Source of the DNA: Pseudomonas palmensis
GTDB lineage: Bacteria; Pseudomonadota; Gammaproteobacteria; Pseudomonadales; Pseudomonadaceae
Direction of reading: 5' to 3'
Assembly (NCBI RefSeq): GCF_017848315.1
Contig: NZ_JAFKEC010000004.1
Coordinates: forward strand, 124,001 to 188,000
DNA length: 64,000 bases
The translations under genes and the position numbers were made by a program. The notes below the pieces were generated by a model. The model did not search any database. It saw nothing but the letters and a program-made list of their open reading frames with translations, and had not been told where the DNA came from. Positions 54,734 through 64,000 of the stretch are shown piece by piece; the first letter of the stretch is position 1; each line of letters begins with the position of its first letter.

Positions 54734-56119
54734 TTACTCGCCTGCGCCGTCGGCGCGCTTGCGCTTGCTCGGGCTGCGCTTGCGTTTGCGCGGGCCCGCG
54801 CCGGCGCCGTCGTCGCGGCTGCCCAGGTCACGGATCATGTCGCGGCGCTCGCTGTCGTTGCAGTCCTGGTAGTCGGTCCACCATTGGCCCAGGCCGTCGG
54901 TTTCCTCGCCCGCGCTTTCGCGCAGCAGCAGGAAGTCGTAGCCGGCGCGAAAACGCGGGTTGTCCAGCAGCAGGTCGGCACGTTTGCCGCTGCGCCGTGG
55001 CAGGCGCTCCTGCATGTCCCAGATCTCGCGGATCGGCATCGTGAAGCGCTTGGGGATCGCAATGCGCTGGCACTGTTCGGCGATCAGCTCGTGGGCGGCT
55101 TCCTGCAGGGCCGGGATCGGCGGCATGCCGCGGCTCTGCAGGCGCAGGGCACGCCCTGGCAGCGCCGGCCAGAGCATGGCGGCGAACAGGAAGGCCGGGG
55201 TGACCGGCTTGCCTTGCTTGATGCGCAGGTCGGTGTTGATCAGCGCCTGACTGATCAGGGTGTGGGTGTAGGTCGGCTGGTCTTCCAGCGCCTGGGCACT
55301 GGCCGGGAACAGCGGGTCGAACAGTTGCAGGTCGACCAGCATCTCGAAGGTGTCGGCCGCATAGCCGGACAGGAACAGCTTCAGGGTTTCTTCGAACAGG
55401 CGTGCGGCAGGGATTTCGCGCAGCATCGGGGCCAGCTCGCGGATCGGTTGCACGGTGTGCTTTTCGATACCGAAGTTGAGCTTGGCCGCGAAGCGCACGG
55501 CCCGCAGCATGCGTACCGGGTCTTCTTGGTAGCGCTGCACAGGGTCGCCGATCAGGCGGATCAGACGGTTGCGGATATCGTGCACGCCGTTGGCGTAATC
55601 GAGAATGCGCTCGCTGACCGGATCGTAGTACAGGGCATTGATGGTGAAGTCGCGGCGCTGCGCGTCTTCTTCCAGGGTGCCGTATACATTGTCACGCAGG
55701 ATGCGCCCGCTCTCGTTGCGTGAAGAGGTGTGGCTGTTCTCTTCCTCGACCTCGGGATGGTTGGCGCGGAAGGTGGCGACTTCGATGATTTCGCGACCGA
55801 AATGGATATGCACCAGCTTGAACCGCCGGCCGATGATCCGGGCGTTGCGAAACTCTGCACGGACCTGTTCGGGGGTGGCACTGGTGGCGACGTCGAAGTC
55901 CTTGGGGGTAATGCCCAGGAGTTGATCGCGAACGCAACCGCCGACCAGGTAGGCCTGGTAGCCTGCGTTCTGCAGGCGCTCGACGATGTTCACCGCGTGG
56001 CGGCTGAACTGGCCACGTTGCAGTGAATGCTGGCCGCTATTGATCACTTCGGGCGTGGTGCGAATGTGGTGCTGGCCACGCACGGTAGGACGGAATGACT
56101 GGAACAACTTCTTCAGCAT
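54734..56119 (-). CDS. pcnB: Poly(A) polymerase PcnB
   Basis: Adds 3' poly(A) tails that promote RNA decay. The 461-residue product has the nucleotidyltransferase head (AYLVGGCVRDQLLG and KDFDVATSATPEQV with the metal-binding Asp pair), RRDFTINALYYDP, and PVRMLRAVRFAAKL. The C-terminus is very basic (RKRKRSPSKRKR), as expected for RNA binding. The start at 56119 (MLKKLFQSF) matches relatives; the frame is open to 56191. Lies 3' of crcZ and may partly be transcribed by read-through from it. Confidence 0.94.
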   Translation of the reverse strand: MLKKLFQSFRPTVRGQHHIRTTPEVINSGQHSLQRGQFSRHAVNIVERLQNAGYQAYLVGGCVRDQLLGITPKDFDVATSATPEQVRAEFRNARIIGRRFKLVHIHFGREIIEVATFRANHPEVEEENSHTSSRNESGRILRDNVYGTLEEDAQRRDFTINALYYDPVSERILDYANGVHDIRNRLIRLIGDPVQRYQEDPVRMLRAVRFAAKLNFGIEKHTVQPIRELAPMLREIPAARLFEETLKLFLSGYAADTFEMLVDLQLFDPLFPASAQALEDQPTYTHTLISQALINTDLRIKQGKPVTPAFLFAAMLWPALPGRALRLQSRGMPPIPALQEAAHELIAEQCQRIAIPKRFTMPIREIWDMQERLPRRSGKRADLLLDNPRFRAGYDFLLLRESAGEETDGLGQWWTDYQDCNDSERRDMIRDLGSRDDGAGAGPRKRKRSPSKRKRADGAGE

Positions 56120-56240
56120 GGGATGCACTGTTTGAAGGAATGTTCGGCCAAAAACGAAGAATGGCCGCATGATGGGCGGGGATTCTAGCATTTACTCGAA
56201 GGATGGTGTAGGCGGGTGCATCGGGCGGGCTGAAAGCCGG

Positions 56241-56612
56241 AAACTACAAGGGGAGCCGAAGCTCCCCAAGAAGTAGTTGCATGCTCTTATTGTTCTTTTG
56301 CCGGGCTTCTTGTTTTTGTTGAGTGCCCTACCCACAAAACCGCAAGGCTTGTGGGTGTTCTCCCTAACCGGGAGTCAAGAGCAAACGGATTGCTTTGGTC
56401 GCTGAGGTTGCAGTGATCATGCGATCCAACCAGTTCAGGCCCTGCTTGAGTGCAGTTTTTGTTGTTCTCTGCCTGGTTGTGGGGCAAGCCCCAAATACAA
56501 CTCCTCTCCAAAAGAATCAGTTAGCTGCGCCTCCGCCGTCTTGTTCTTATTGTGCGTGAGCCGATTCGTCTTATTTTTATTGTCTTTTGCAGTGCTTGTT
56601 ATTGTTCTTGTA
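56241..56612 (-). ncRNA. crcZ: Small RNA CrcZ (Hfq/Crc-titrating)
   Basis: A roughly 370-nt untranslated RNA between cbrB and pcnB, the fixed location of CrcZ in Pseudomonas. The minus-strand transcript carries six A-rich CA motifs (starting near 56611, 56589, 56552, 56468, 56321 and 56299; examples ACAAGAACAAUAACAAG, AGAACAACAAAAAC) of the kind bound by Hfq with Crc. It ends in an extended hairpin, AACTAC...GGGGAGC-TTCG-GCTCCCC...GTAGTT (56241-56278), without a long U-tract. Start is placed 12 bases after the -12 element. By titrating Hfq-Crc, CrcZ relieves catabolite repression when preferred carbon is absent. Identification rests on location, promoter and motifs. Confidence 0.93.
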
Positions 56613-56623
56613 CCGAACATATA

Positions 56624-56639
56624 GCAGGTGCCGTGCCAA
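56624..56639 (-). promoter_or_regulatory. Sigma-54 promoter of crcZ
   Basis: On the minus strand TTGGCACGGCACCTGC, with GG and GC exactly 10 bases apart. Predicted start near 56612. It is the expected CbrB-activated RpoN promoter. Confidence 0.92.
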
Positions 56640-56695
56640 CTTTTGCAAACCCCAGTAAAACAAGGGGTTAGGCGGTTTTGGGGGCGTCTGGCGGG

Positions 56696-56735
56696 CATAA
56701 AAAAACCGGGGATTCGTTACCGTATGCCCCGGTTT
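56696..56735 (-). terminator. Terminator of cbrB
   Basis: On the minus strand AAACCGGGG (loop of about 15 bases) CCCCGGTTT followed by more Ts. It separates cbrB from crcZ and sits between the CbrB sites and the crcZ promoter. Confidence 0.85.
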
Positions 56736-56736
56736 C

Positions 56737-56762
56737 TGTTACGTGATCAGCGTGAGGTAACA
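56737..56762. promoter_or_regulatory. CbrB upstream activating site
   Basis: TGTTAC-N14-GTAACA, exactly the pattern reported for CbrB at crcZ. It lies about 100-125 bases upstream of the crcZ promoter core. Confidence 0.85.
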
Positions 56763-56780
56763 TTTTTTTCACACGCCCTG

Positions 56781-56800
56781 GTGTTACCTGCCGGTAACAC
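56781..56800. promoter_or_regulatory. Second GTGTTACC palindrome upstream of crcZ
   Basis: GTGTTACC-TGCC-GGTAACAC is a perfect 8-4-8 palindrome sharing the TGTTAC/GTAACA halves but with only 6 bases between them. It may be a secondary or differently spaced CbrB site. It ends 16 bases from the cbrB stop codon. Confidence 0.65.
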
Positions 56801-56816
56801 CGGTGCGCGTGCTGGC

Positions 56817-58253
<1,437 letters not shown>

Positions 58254-58275
58254 TGATTCAATTCTCTCGACGGTC

Positions 58276-61224
58276 TCAGTTCACAGCGGACGTCGCTACG
58301 ACATGACGCGGCAGGGTCACACGGATCCGGGTGCCACGCTGGCTTTGAGTATCGGCCGGGCTGTCGATGGTGATTTGTCCATAATGCTCTTCCACGATGG
58401 AATAGACCAGAGCGAGCCCCAGCCCGGTGCCTTCGCCCGGATCCTTGGTGGTGAAGAAGGGTTCGAACAGCCGGTCCATGATGCTCTTCGGAATGCCGCT
58501 GCCTTCGTCCTCGACGATCAGGTCGACGGTGTGCTCGCTGGCTTCGCTCTTGACCCGTACCGCCGTGCCGGCCGGCGATGCATCGCGGGCGTTGGACAGC
58601 AGGTTGATGAGTACCTGCGCCAGGCGCTGCGGATCGCCGTCGACCCAGTGCTCGGGGTCGCACAGGTTGAAGAACTGTACTTCGAAATTGCGCCGGTTCA
58701 AGGCCAGCAGACCGATGGCATCCTGCGCCACTTCGGCCAGGCACACCGGTTCGTCACTGTGCTGGTGGCTGCCGGCGTGGGCGAAGCTCATCAGCGACTG
58801 GACGATGCGCGAGATGCGCTTGGTCTGCTCCAGGATCTGGCTGCTCAGCTCGGTGATCTCGCCGTCGTCCTCGCGCTCTTCACGCAGGTTCTGCGCCAGG
58901 CAGGCGATGCCGGTGACCGGGTTGCCGATTTCGTGGGCGACCCCGGCGGCCAGGCGGCCGATGCTGGCCAGGCGCTCGGAGTGCACCAGCTTGTCTTCGA
59001 GCATCTGGGTTTCGGTGAGGTCTTCCACCAACAGCACCAGGCCGCTGTTGCCAGGTGCCAGGGGCTCGTCGATGGCCGCCTTGTGCAGGTTGAGCCAGCG
59101 GGTCTGCCCGTCCAGGCCCAGGCGCTGCTTGTGCAGGTGCTCGTCGGGCACGTTGATGAACCCCAGCAACAGGCCGCGCCAGGGTTCGCCGATGGTGGTC
59201 AGGCGCGAGCCGACCACACGCTTGGCGGGGATGCCGGTCAGCTCTTCCATGGCCCTGTTCCACATCAGGATCTCCTGATCCTTGGCCAGCGAGCAGACGC
59301 CCATGGGCAGCTCCTGCAGGGTCTGGCGGTGGTAGCGGCGCAGGGCATCGAGCTCGGCGGCCAGGCCGGTGAGGCGCGAGTGATAGTCTTCCAGGCGGCT
59401 CTCGATGAAATGGATGTCTTCGGTCACGTAGTTCTCGCTGCCCGACTTGTACGGCAGGAAGGTCTCGACCATGTCCTGTGCCACGCTGGGGCCCATCAGG
59501 CCCGACAGGTTGGCCTCGATGCGGTCGCGCAGACGTCGCAGGGCGTACGGGCGGCGTTCGTCGAAGGGCAGGTACAGGTCGCGCAGGGCTTGCTCGACTT
59601 CTTTCTGCGCGGCCTTGGCGCCCAGCGGCTTGGCCAGCTGGGTGGCGAATTCCTGCGGCGAGGCGGCGTGCAGTTCGCGCCGTTGCGGACGGCGCACGTT
59701 ATCCACGGCGCAGGCCTCGGCGGCGGCGACTTCCTCGGCGCTGGCGTTGCTGAACAGCGAGATCAGGGTGAACAGCAGCACGTTGGCCGCCAGCGAGGCG
59801 ATCGCCGCCATGTGCCAGCTGGTGTCGTCGAGCACATAGATCATGTTCAGCAGCGGAATGTAGAAGCCCTGCAGGTTGCCCACCAGCGGCAGCAGCATGG
59901 TCACCATCCACACCAGGATCCCCGCCAGCAGGCCGGCGATGAAGCCGCGTCGGTTGGCGGTGGGCCAGTACAGCACCGACAGCACGCCGGGCAGGAACTG
60001 CAGGGTGGCAACGAAGGCGACGATGCCCAGGTTGGCCAGGTCCTGCTGGGCGCCGAGCAGCAGATAGAAGCCGAAACCAGCGGCGATGATCGCCACGATC
60101 AGCGCGCGGCGCGTCCATTTCAGCCAGCGATAGATGTTGCCTTCGGCCGGCGGCTGGTACAGCGGCAGCACCAGGTGGTTCAGCGCCATGCCCGACAGCG
60201 CCAGCGTAGTGACGATGATCAGCCCGCTGGCAGCGGATAGCCCGCCGATGTAGGCCAGTAGCGCCAGGGCCTGATTGTTGGCGGCGATGCCCAGGCCCAG
60301 GGTGAAGTATTCCGGGCTGGTGCTGGCGCCCAGCTTGAGCCCGGCCCACAGGATCAGCGGTACCGCCAGGCTCATCAACAGCAGGAACAGCGGCAGGCCC
60401 CAGCTGGCGCTGACCAGCGAGCGCGGGTTGAGGTTCTCGGTAAAGGCCATGTGGTACATGTGCGGCATCACGATGGCCGAGGCGAAGAACACCAGCAGCA
60501 GGGTGCGCCACGGGCCTTCCTGCAAGGGTGTGTGCAGCGCGGCGAGGGCGGTCTGGTTCTGCAGCAGCCACACCTCCAGCTCGTGCGGGCCGCCGAACAC
60601 CCCGTACAGCGCATACAGGCCGATGCCGCCCAACGCCAGCAGCTTGACCACCGACTCGAAGGCGATGGCGAACACCAGCCCCTCGTGTTTCTCGCGGGTG
60701 GCGATATGGCGTGAGCCAAAGAAGATGGTGAACAGCGTGATCATGGCGCAGAAGGCCAGGGCCACGCGACTCTTGACCGGCTCGCCGGTGAGGATGCTGA
60801 TGGAGTCGGCCACGGCCTGGATCTGCAGGGCCAGCAGCGGCAGCACGCCGATCAGCATGAAGATCGTGGTGAGGGCGCCGGCCCAGGTACTGCGAAAGCG
60901 AAACGCGATGAGGTCGGCCAGCGACGAGAGCTGGTAGGTGCGGGTGATCTTCAGGATCGGATAGAGCAGCACCGGGGCGAGCAGGAATGCACCGGACACT
61001 CCCAGGTAGCAGGCCAGGAAACCGTAGCCGTACTGGTAGGCCAGGCCGACTGTACCGTAGAAGGCCCATGCGCTGGCGTACACGCCCAGCGACAGGGTGT
61101 AGGTCAGTGGGTGGCGAATGATCGAGCGCGGGATCATGCCGCGCTCGCTGATCCAGGCCACGCCGAACAGCACCAGCAGGTAGGCGGCGCTGATCAGGAT
61201 CATCTGGGTCAGGCTAAAGCTCAT
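58276..61224 (-). CDS. cbrA: Sensor kinase/transporter CbrA
   Basis: Membrane sensor kinase partner of CbrB. The 982-residue product has an N-terminal SLC5/SSSF-like transporter module of about 13 helices (residues 1-500; histidine uptake is reported for this domain in P. fluorescens CbrA), a STAC-like linker, a PAS domain (about 620-730), a HisKA domain with phospho-His764 in VAHEIGNPV, and an HATPase ([28 protein letters not shown]). Start is ambiguous: ATG at 61224 or 61230, or GTG at 61233. All overlap the 3' end of cbrX, which points to translational coupling. Confidence 0.96.
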   Translation of the reverse strand: MSFSLTQMILISAAYLLVLFGVAWISERGMIPRSIIRHPLTYTLSLGVYASAWAFYGTVGLAYQYGYGFLACYLGVSGAFLLAPVLLYPILKITRTYQLSSLADLIAFRFRSTWAGALTTIFMLIGVLPLLALQIQAVADSISILTGEPVKSRVALAFCAMITLFTIFFGSRHIATREKHEGLVFAIAFESVVKLLALGGIGLYALYGVFGGPHELEVWLLQNQTALAALHTPLQEGPWRTLLLVFFASAIVMPHMYHMAFTENLNPRSLVSASWGLPLFLLLMSLAVPLILWAGLKLGASTSPEYFTLGLGIAANNQALALLAYIGGLSAASGLIIVTTLALSGMALNHLVLPLYQPPAEGNIYRWLKWTRRALIVAIIAAGFGFYLLLGAQQDLANLGIVAFVATLQFLPGVLSVLYWPTANRRGFIAGLLAGILVWMVTMLLPLVGNLQGFYIPLLNMIYVLDDTSWHMAAIASLAANVLLFTLISLFSNASAEEVAAAEACAVDNVRRPQRRELHAASPQEFATQLAKPLGAKAAQKEVEQALRDLYLPFDERRPYALRRLRDRIEANLSGLMGPSVAQDMVETFLPYKSGSENYVTEDIHFIESRLEDYHSRLTGLAAELDALRRYHRQTLQELPMGVCSLAKDQEILMWNRAMEELTGIPAKRVVGSRLTTIGEPWRGLLLGFINVPDEHLHKQRLGLDGQTRWLNLHKAAIDEPLAPGNSGLVLLVEDLTETQMLEDKLVHSERLASIGRLAAGVAHEIGNPVTGIACLAQNLREEREDDGEITELSSQILEQTKRISRIVQSLMSFAHAGSHQHSDEPVCLAEVAQDAIGLLALNRRNFEVQFFNLCDPEHWVDGDPQRLAQVLINLLSNARDASPAGTAVRVKSEASEHTVDLIVEDEGSGIPKSIMDRLFEPFFTTKDPGEGTGLGLALVYSIVEEHYGQITIDSPADTQSQRGTRIRVTLPRHVVATSAVN

Positions 61225-61390
61225 CGGCATCACGTTGGCTCTGCAGGATAAAGGTCACGACGATCAGGATCAGCCACAGCAGGTAGGGGCGATACCAGGC
61301 GCCGGTGGGTTCGATCCACCAGTCCATGATGGCCGGGGAGAACAGGTAGATCCCCACTACCAGAAGCAGGACCAAGCGATAGATGTACAT
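61214..61390 (-). CDS. cbrX: Small membrane protein CbrX
   Basis: A 58-residue protein with two hydrophobic helices (LVLLLVVGIYLFSP and PYLLWLILIVVTFIL) and a charged C-terminus. A short gene directly before and overlapping cbrA has been named cbrX in P. putida; its stop lies inside the cbrA start region (overlap 11-20 bases). The likely job is translational control of cbrA or an accessory role in sensing; neither is shown by sequence. The frame is open back to 61531, but MYIYRLVLLL at 61390 fits the family. Confidence 0.87.
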   Translation of the reverse strand: MYIYRLVLLLVVGIYLFSPAIMDWWIEPTGAWYRPYLLWLILIVVTFILQSQRDADEL

Positions 61391-61497
61391 GCGGGCCTCG
61401 TTGGCTGTGGACGCTGCGTGCCTGGGCTTATTATTGGCGCAAATCGGCGTCGATGGTAACGGAAGGGCCGGTGCCTGCAAACGACCTTCGCCAGAAT

Positions 61498-61522
61498 GCC
61501 CAACGAATTGAATTTGTTGGGC
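61498..61522 (-). terminator. Candidate terminator of gluQ
   Basis: GCCCAAC / GTTGGGC stem with A/T-rich inner arms (AATT/AATT) lies about 125 bases after the gluQ stop. It is weak as a terminator on the minus strand because the tail is ATTCTGG. It would also work as a plus-strand hairpin. Confidence 0.4.
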
Positions 61523-61544
61523 TTTGTGCAAGCTGTTCCGGCCT

Positions 61545-61615
61545 CTTCGCTGCCCAGGTTGTGCATTGGCCTCGAGGGCAACGGTGCACCGATGGGCGCT
61601 GGCCTGCCAGCGAAG
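61545..61615. repeat. REP-like long inverted repeat between cbrX and gluQ
   Basis: Outer arms CTTCGCTG (61545-61552) and CAGCGAAG (61608-61615) enclose a second inverted pair, GTGCA (61561) and TGCAC (61584). Shape and length resemble a decayed REP pair, although the core is different from the two REP types seen elsewhere here. Confidence 0.5.
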
Positions 61616-61647
61616 GGCTCAGCGCCTGTGTCAGCAGTGAGCAACGA

Positions 61648-62535
61648 TCAATGAAGGTCGGCTTCCGGCACGCTCAGGCGCCGGGGCAGGGCGTCGGTAT
61701 TCCAGTGCTGGGCGGCGTGCGCGAGTACCTCGCTCGGCGTACCCAGCGCCATGCCCGCCTCGACCGGTTGGCCGAGCGCACGCAAGGCCCGCAACAGCAA
61801 GGGTGTGGCCTGGTCCGCTGGCAACGGTGCCGAGCGATACGACTTGCCCAGCTTGTGCCCGTCGGGCTGAGTGATCAGCGGCACATGCAGGTAGCGCGGC
61901 TGCGACAGGCCCAGCAGCTCCTGCAGGTACAGCTGGCGCGGGGTGTTGTCGAGCAGGTCGGCGCCGCGCACGATATCGGTCACGCCTTGCCAGGCATCGT
62001 CCAGCACCACTGCCAGCTGGTAAGCGTACAGGCCATCGCGGCGCCGGATCACGAAGTCGCCCACCTCGCGTCCCAGGTGCTGCTCGAAGCGGCCCTGCAG
62101 ACGGTCGGTGAAGTGATAGCTCAGCTCCGGCACGCGCAGGCGAATGGCCGCGTCCTCCTGGGCGTGGCCCAGGTTGCGGCACAGGCCCGGATAGATACCG
62201 TTGTACCCTTCCAGCTGCTTGCGCGAACAGGTACAGGCGTACGCCAGGCCCTGCTGGAACAGGCGCTGCACCACGGCGGCATAGGCGTCGTGACGCTGGC
62301 TCTGGTACACCACTGCGCCGTCCCAGTGCAGGCCGTAGTTTTCCAGAGTGTGCAGGATGGCGGCCTGGGCGCCGGGGGCTTCGCGCGGCGGGTCGATGTC
62401 TTCCATGCGCAGCAGCCATTGCCCGCCCACCGCGCGTGCGTCCAGCCACGAGGCGAGGGCGGCGACCAGCGAGCCGAAATGCAGAAAACCACTGGGGGTG
62501 GGGGCGAAGCGCCCGATGTAGCGCGGGGTGTTCAT
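61648..62535 (-). CDS. gluQ: Glutamyl-Q tRNA(Asp) synthetase
   Basis: Attaches glutamate to queuosine at position 34 of tRNA-Asp. The 295-residue GluRS-like catalytic fragment lacks an anticodon-binding domain. It has the HIGH-type GRFAPTPSGFLHFGSL, a zinc-binding CTCSR...YPGLC region, and the KMSKS-type HKLGKSY. The start at 62535 (MNTPRY) follows the GTG at 62538. Downstream of dksA with a terminator between them, the usual dksA-gluQ order. Confidence 0.95.
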   Translation of the reverse strand: MNTPRYIGRFAPTPSGFLHFGSLVAALASWLDARAVGGQWLLRMEDIDPPREAPGAQAAILHTLENYGLHWDGAVVYQSQRHDAYAAVVQRLFQQGLAYACTCSRKQLEGYNGIYPGLCRNLGHAQEDAAIRLRVPELSYHFTDRLQGRFEQHLGREVGDFVIRRRDGLYAYQLAVVLDDAWQGVTDIVRGADLLDNTPRQLYLQELLGLSQPRYLHVPLITQPDGHKLGKSYRSAPLPADQATPLLLRALRALGQPVEAGMALGTPSEVLAHAAQHWNTDALPRRLSVPEADLH

Positions 62536-62561
62536 CACAGGCGGGTAGATCCGACAGCCAT

Positions 62562-62592
62562 AAATGAAACGGGGCGCCTTGAGCGCCCCGTT
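62562..62592 (-). terminator. Terminator between dksA and gluQ
   Basis: AACGGGGCGC-TCAAG-GCGCCCCGTT stem on the minus strand followed by TCATTT. It likely reduces transcription from dksA into gluQ. Confidence 0.8.
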
Positions 62593-62601
62593 CTGTTCAG
62601 G

Positions 62602-63048
62602 TCAGGCCTTGCCGACCTGTTTTTCCTTGATTTCCGCAAGGTTCTTGCAGTCGAAGCACTTGTCGGCGGTAGGGCGGGCCTCCAGGCGGCGCACACCGAT
62701 TTCAACACCGCAGTCTTCGCACCAGCCGTAGTCCTTGTCCTGGATCAGTTGCAGCGTCTTGTCGATCTTCTTGATCAACTTGCGCTCGCGGTCACGATTG
62801 CGCAGTTCCAGCGCAAATTCTTCTTCCTGGCTGGCACGGTCTGCCGGGTCGGCAAAGTTGGCTGCCTCTTCCTTCATGTGGTCTACAGTCCGATCCACTT
62901 CCTTCATCAGGTCCTGCTTCCACTTGTTCAGGATGGAGACAAAGTGGGCCCGCATGTCATCGCTCATGTACTCCTCACCCTTACCAGCTTCATAGGGGGT
63001 GAAGTCGCCAACGGCTTGAACGGTTTGTTTCTTTTCTTGGGTGGACAT
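62602..63048 (-). CDS. dksA: RNA polymerase-binding transcription factor DksA
   Basis: Binds the RNA polymerase secondary channel and acts with ppGpp in the stringent response. The 148-residue product has an N-terminal coiled coil with acidic tip (FADPADRASQEEEFALELR) and a four-cysteine zinc finger (CEDCG and CFDCK, 17 residues apart). The start at 63048 (MSTQEKKQ) follows AGAGGCGG; the frame extends to 63096 without a signal. A 12-base palindrome, CCCATGCATGGG (63211-63222), lies in the divergent region with the aminotransferase gene. Confidence 0.96.
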   Translation of the reverse strand: MSTQEKKQTVQAVGDFTPYEAGKGEEYMSDDMRAHFVSILNKWKQDLMKEVDRTVDHMKEEAANFADPADRASQEEEFALELRNRDRERKLIKKIDKTLQLIQDKDYGWCEDCGVEIGVRRLEARPTADKCFDCKNLAEIKEKQVGKA

Positions 63049-63258
63049 GAATAGACCGCCTCTCACTCTTCTAATCCATTGCGCAGGCTTCTCCATCTCC
63101 GGCGCCCGCCGGCCCTGCGACTGCGAGCCGCCGAACTTACCAGATCGAATCGGGGCGCGCTACTCCCGGTTGTCTCCCCGGTTGACCACGGCTTTACCCA
63201 CACGTTCGTTCCCATGCATGGGTAGAATCATCATTTTAGACCCATTTGAGAGAAGGCC

Positions 63259-64000
63259 ATGGCCCAGCCCTACAGTGCGCGCAGTCGCGCCATCGAACCC
63301 TTTCATGTCATGGCGCTGCTGGCGCGGGCCAACGAACTGCAGGCAGCCGGGCATGACGTGATCCACCTGGAGATCGGCGAGCCGGACTTCACCACTGCCG
63401 CGCCCATCGTCGAAGCCGGCCAGGCTGCCCTGGCCGCAGGCCACACGCGCTACACCGCGGCACGTGGCCTGCCTGCGCTGCGCGAGGCGATTGCCGGGTT
63501 CTATGCCCAGCGTTACGGGGTGAACATCGACCCGCAGCGCATCCTGATCACCCCGGGCGGCTCGGGCGCATTGCTGCTGGCGGCCAGCCTGTTGGTCGAC
63601 CCAGGCAAGCACTGGCTGCTGGCCGACCCGGGCTACCCGTGCAACCGGCACTTTCTGCGCCTGGTCGAGGGCGGTGCGCAACTGGTGCCGGTCGGCCCCG
63701 AGGCCAACTACCAGCTCAATGCCGACCTGGTCGAGCGTTACTGGGACAACGAGACCGTCGGTGCACTGGTGGCCTCGCCCGCCAACCCCACCGGCACGGT
63801 GCTCGACCGCGAGCAACTGGCCAGCCTGTCGCAGGCCACCCGTGCGCACAATGGCCACCTGGTGGTCGACGAGATCTACCACGGCCTGACCTACGGCATC
63901 GACGCCCCCAGCGTGCTGGAAGTCGATGACGACGCCTTCGTGCTGAATAGTTTCTCAAAATATTTCGGCATGACCGGCTGGCGCCTCGGCTGGCTGGTAG
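63259..64000 (+). CDS. PLP-dependent class I aminotransferase (partial, cut by window end)
   Basis: The first 247 residues of a fold-type I aminotransferase. The N-terminus begins MAQPYSARSRAIEPFHVMALL. Visible marks are LEIGEPDF, TPGGSGALLLAA, the ASPANPTGTV substrate-binding block, VDEIYHGLTYG, and SFSKYFGMTGWRLGW with the PLP lysine in SFSK. AGAAGG precedes the ATG. The stop codon lies beyond base 64000. The substrate cannot be told from this part; gene order beside dksA is conserved in Pseudomonas. Confidence 0.92.
   Translation, partial: MAQPYSARSRAIEPFHVMALLARANELQAAGHDVIHLEIGEPDFTTAAPIVEAGQAALAAGHTRYTAARGLPALREAIAGFYAQRYGVNIDPQRILITPGGSGALLLAASLLVDPGKHWLLADPGYPCNRHFLRLVEGGAQLVPVGPEANYQLNADLVERYWDNETVGALVASPANPTGTVLDREQLASLSQATRAHNGHLVVDEIYHGLTYGIDAPSVLEVDDDAFVLNSFSKYFGMTGWRLGWLV

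Noticed and set aside
56435-56698. 87-residue frame in the cbrB-pcnB gap
   Set aside because: Overlaps the crcZ promoter and CA motifs (Asn/Lys/Thr runs come from AAC/AAA triplets); no ribosome-binding site. It is better read as the CrcZ RNA.
63211-63222. CCCATGCATGGG palindrome between dksA and the aminotransferase gene
   Set aside because: Perfect but only 12 bases, and no known regulator pattern; kept only as a note in the dksA entry.

Overview
This window is a stretch of conserved core chromosome from a fluorescent Pseudomonas, most likely the P. putida group. The evidence is the GC-rich coding sequence, the gene order (lldR/lldPD-dld, smpB, ratA-rnfH, bamE/fur, recN, grpE-dnaK-dnaJ, dapB, carAB, greA, yhbY, rlmE-ftsH-folP-glmM-tpiA-secG, tRNA-Leu and tRNA-fMet, rimP-nusA-infB-rbfA-truB-rpsO-pnp, then acs, pgi, panCB, folK, pcnB, crcZ, cbrBAX, gluQ, dksA), and short REP-type palindromes built on a GCCGGCAAGGCCGGC or GCGGGCTTGGCCCGC core. 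I see no insertion sequence, integrase, phage gene or CRISPR array.

Layout. 1-6.9 kb: lactate catabolism operon (minus strand) with its divergent regulator lldR and a perfect operator-like palindrome. 6.9-11.2 kb: trans-translation (smpB), ratA/rnfH, outer-membrane assembly (bamE), iron regulation (fur), DNA repair (recN). 11.2-16.1 kb: the heat-shock genes grpE-dnaK-dnaJ with two near-consensus sigma-32 promoters, then dapB. 16.1-21.8 kb: carbamoyl-phosphate synthase, preceded by a leader with a terminator-like stem, then greA and a small membrane protein. 21.8-28.4 kb: RNA modification, FtsH protease, folate, cell-wall precursor and secretion genes. 28.4-37.6 kb: two tRNAs and the metY-rimP-nusA-infB-rbfA-truB-rpsO-pnp translation/RNA cluster, with several structured leaders.

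37.6-43.5 kb is the least ordinary part. A 1,688-residue protein resembling Pseudomonas DUF6543/dermonecrotic-toxin-like proteins, with a C-terminal HELSH metallopeptidase motif, sits directly after pnp. Next to it is a short gene for a periplasmic BON-domain protein. Its upstream region has the full layout of a sigma-54 promoter: two in-phase palindromes, an IHF-type site and a -24/-12 element.

43.5-54.7 kb (all minus strand): a large AsmA/DUF748-like envelope protein, a SAM-dependent methyltransferase, an MpaB-type oxygenase, acetyl-CoA synthetase, phosphoglucose isomerase, pantothenate genes without panD, and folK. 54.7-62.5 kb: pcnB, the small RNA CrcZ with its CbrB/sigma-54 control region, the CbrAB two-component system with the coupled small gene cbrX, and gluQ. 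62.6-64 kb: dksA and the start of a divergent aminotransferase cut by the window end.

Functionally the window joins carbon-source control (lactate operon, acs, CbrAB-CrcZ) to the translation and proteostasis machinery. Functional names rest on recognising families and gene order by eye; no database search was run.
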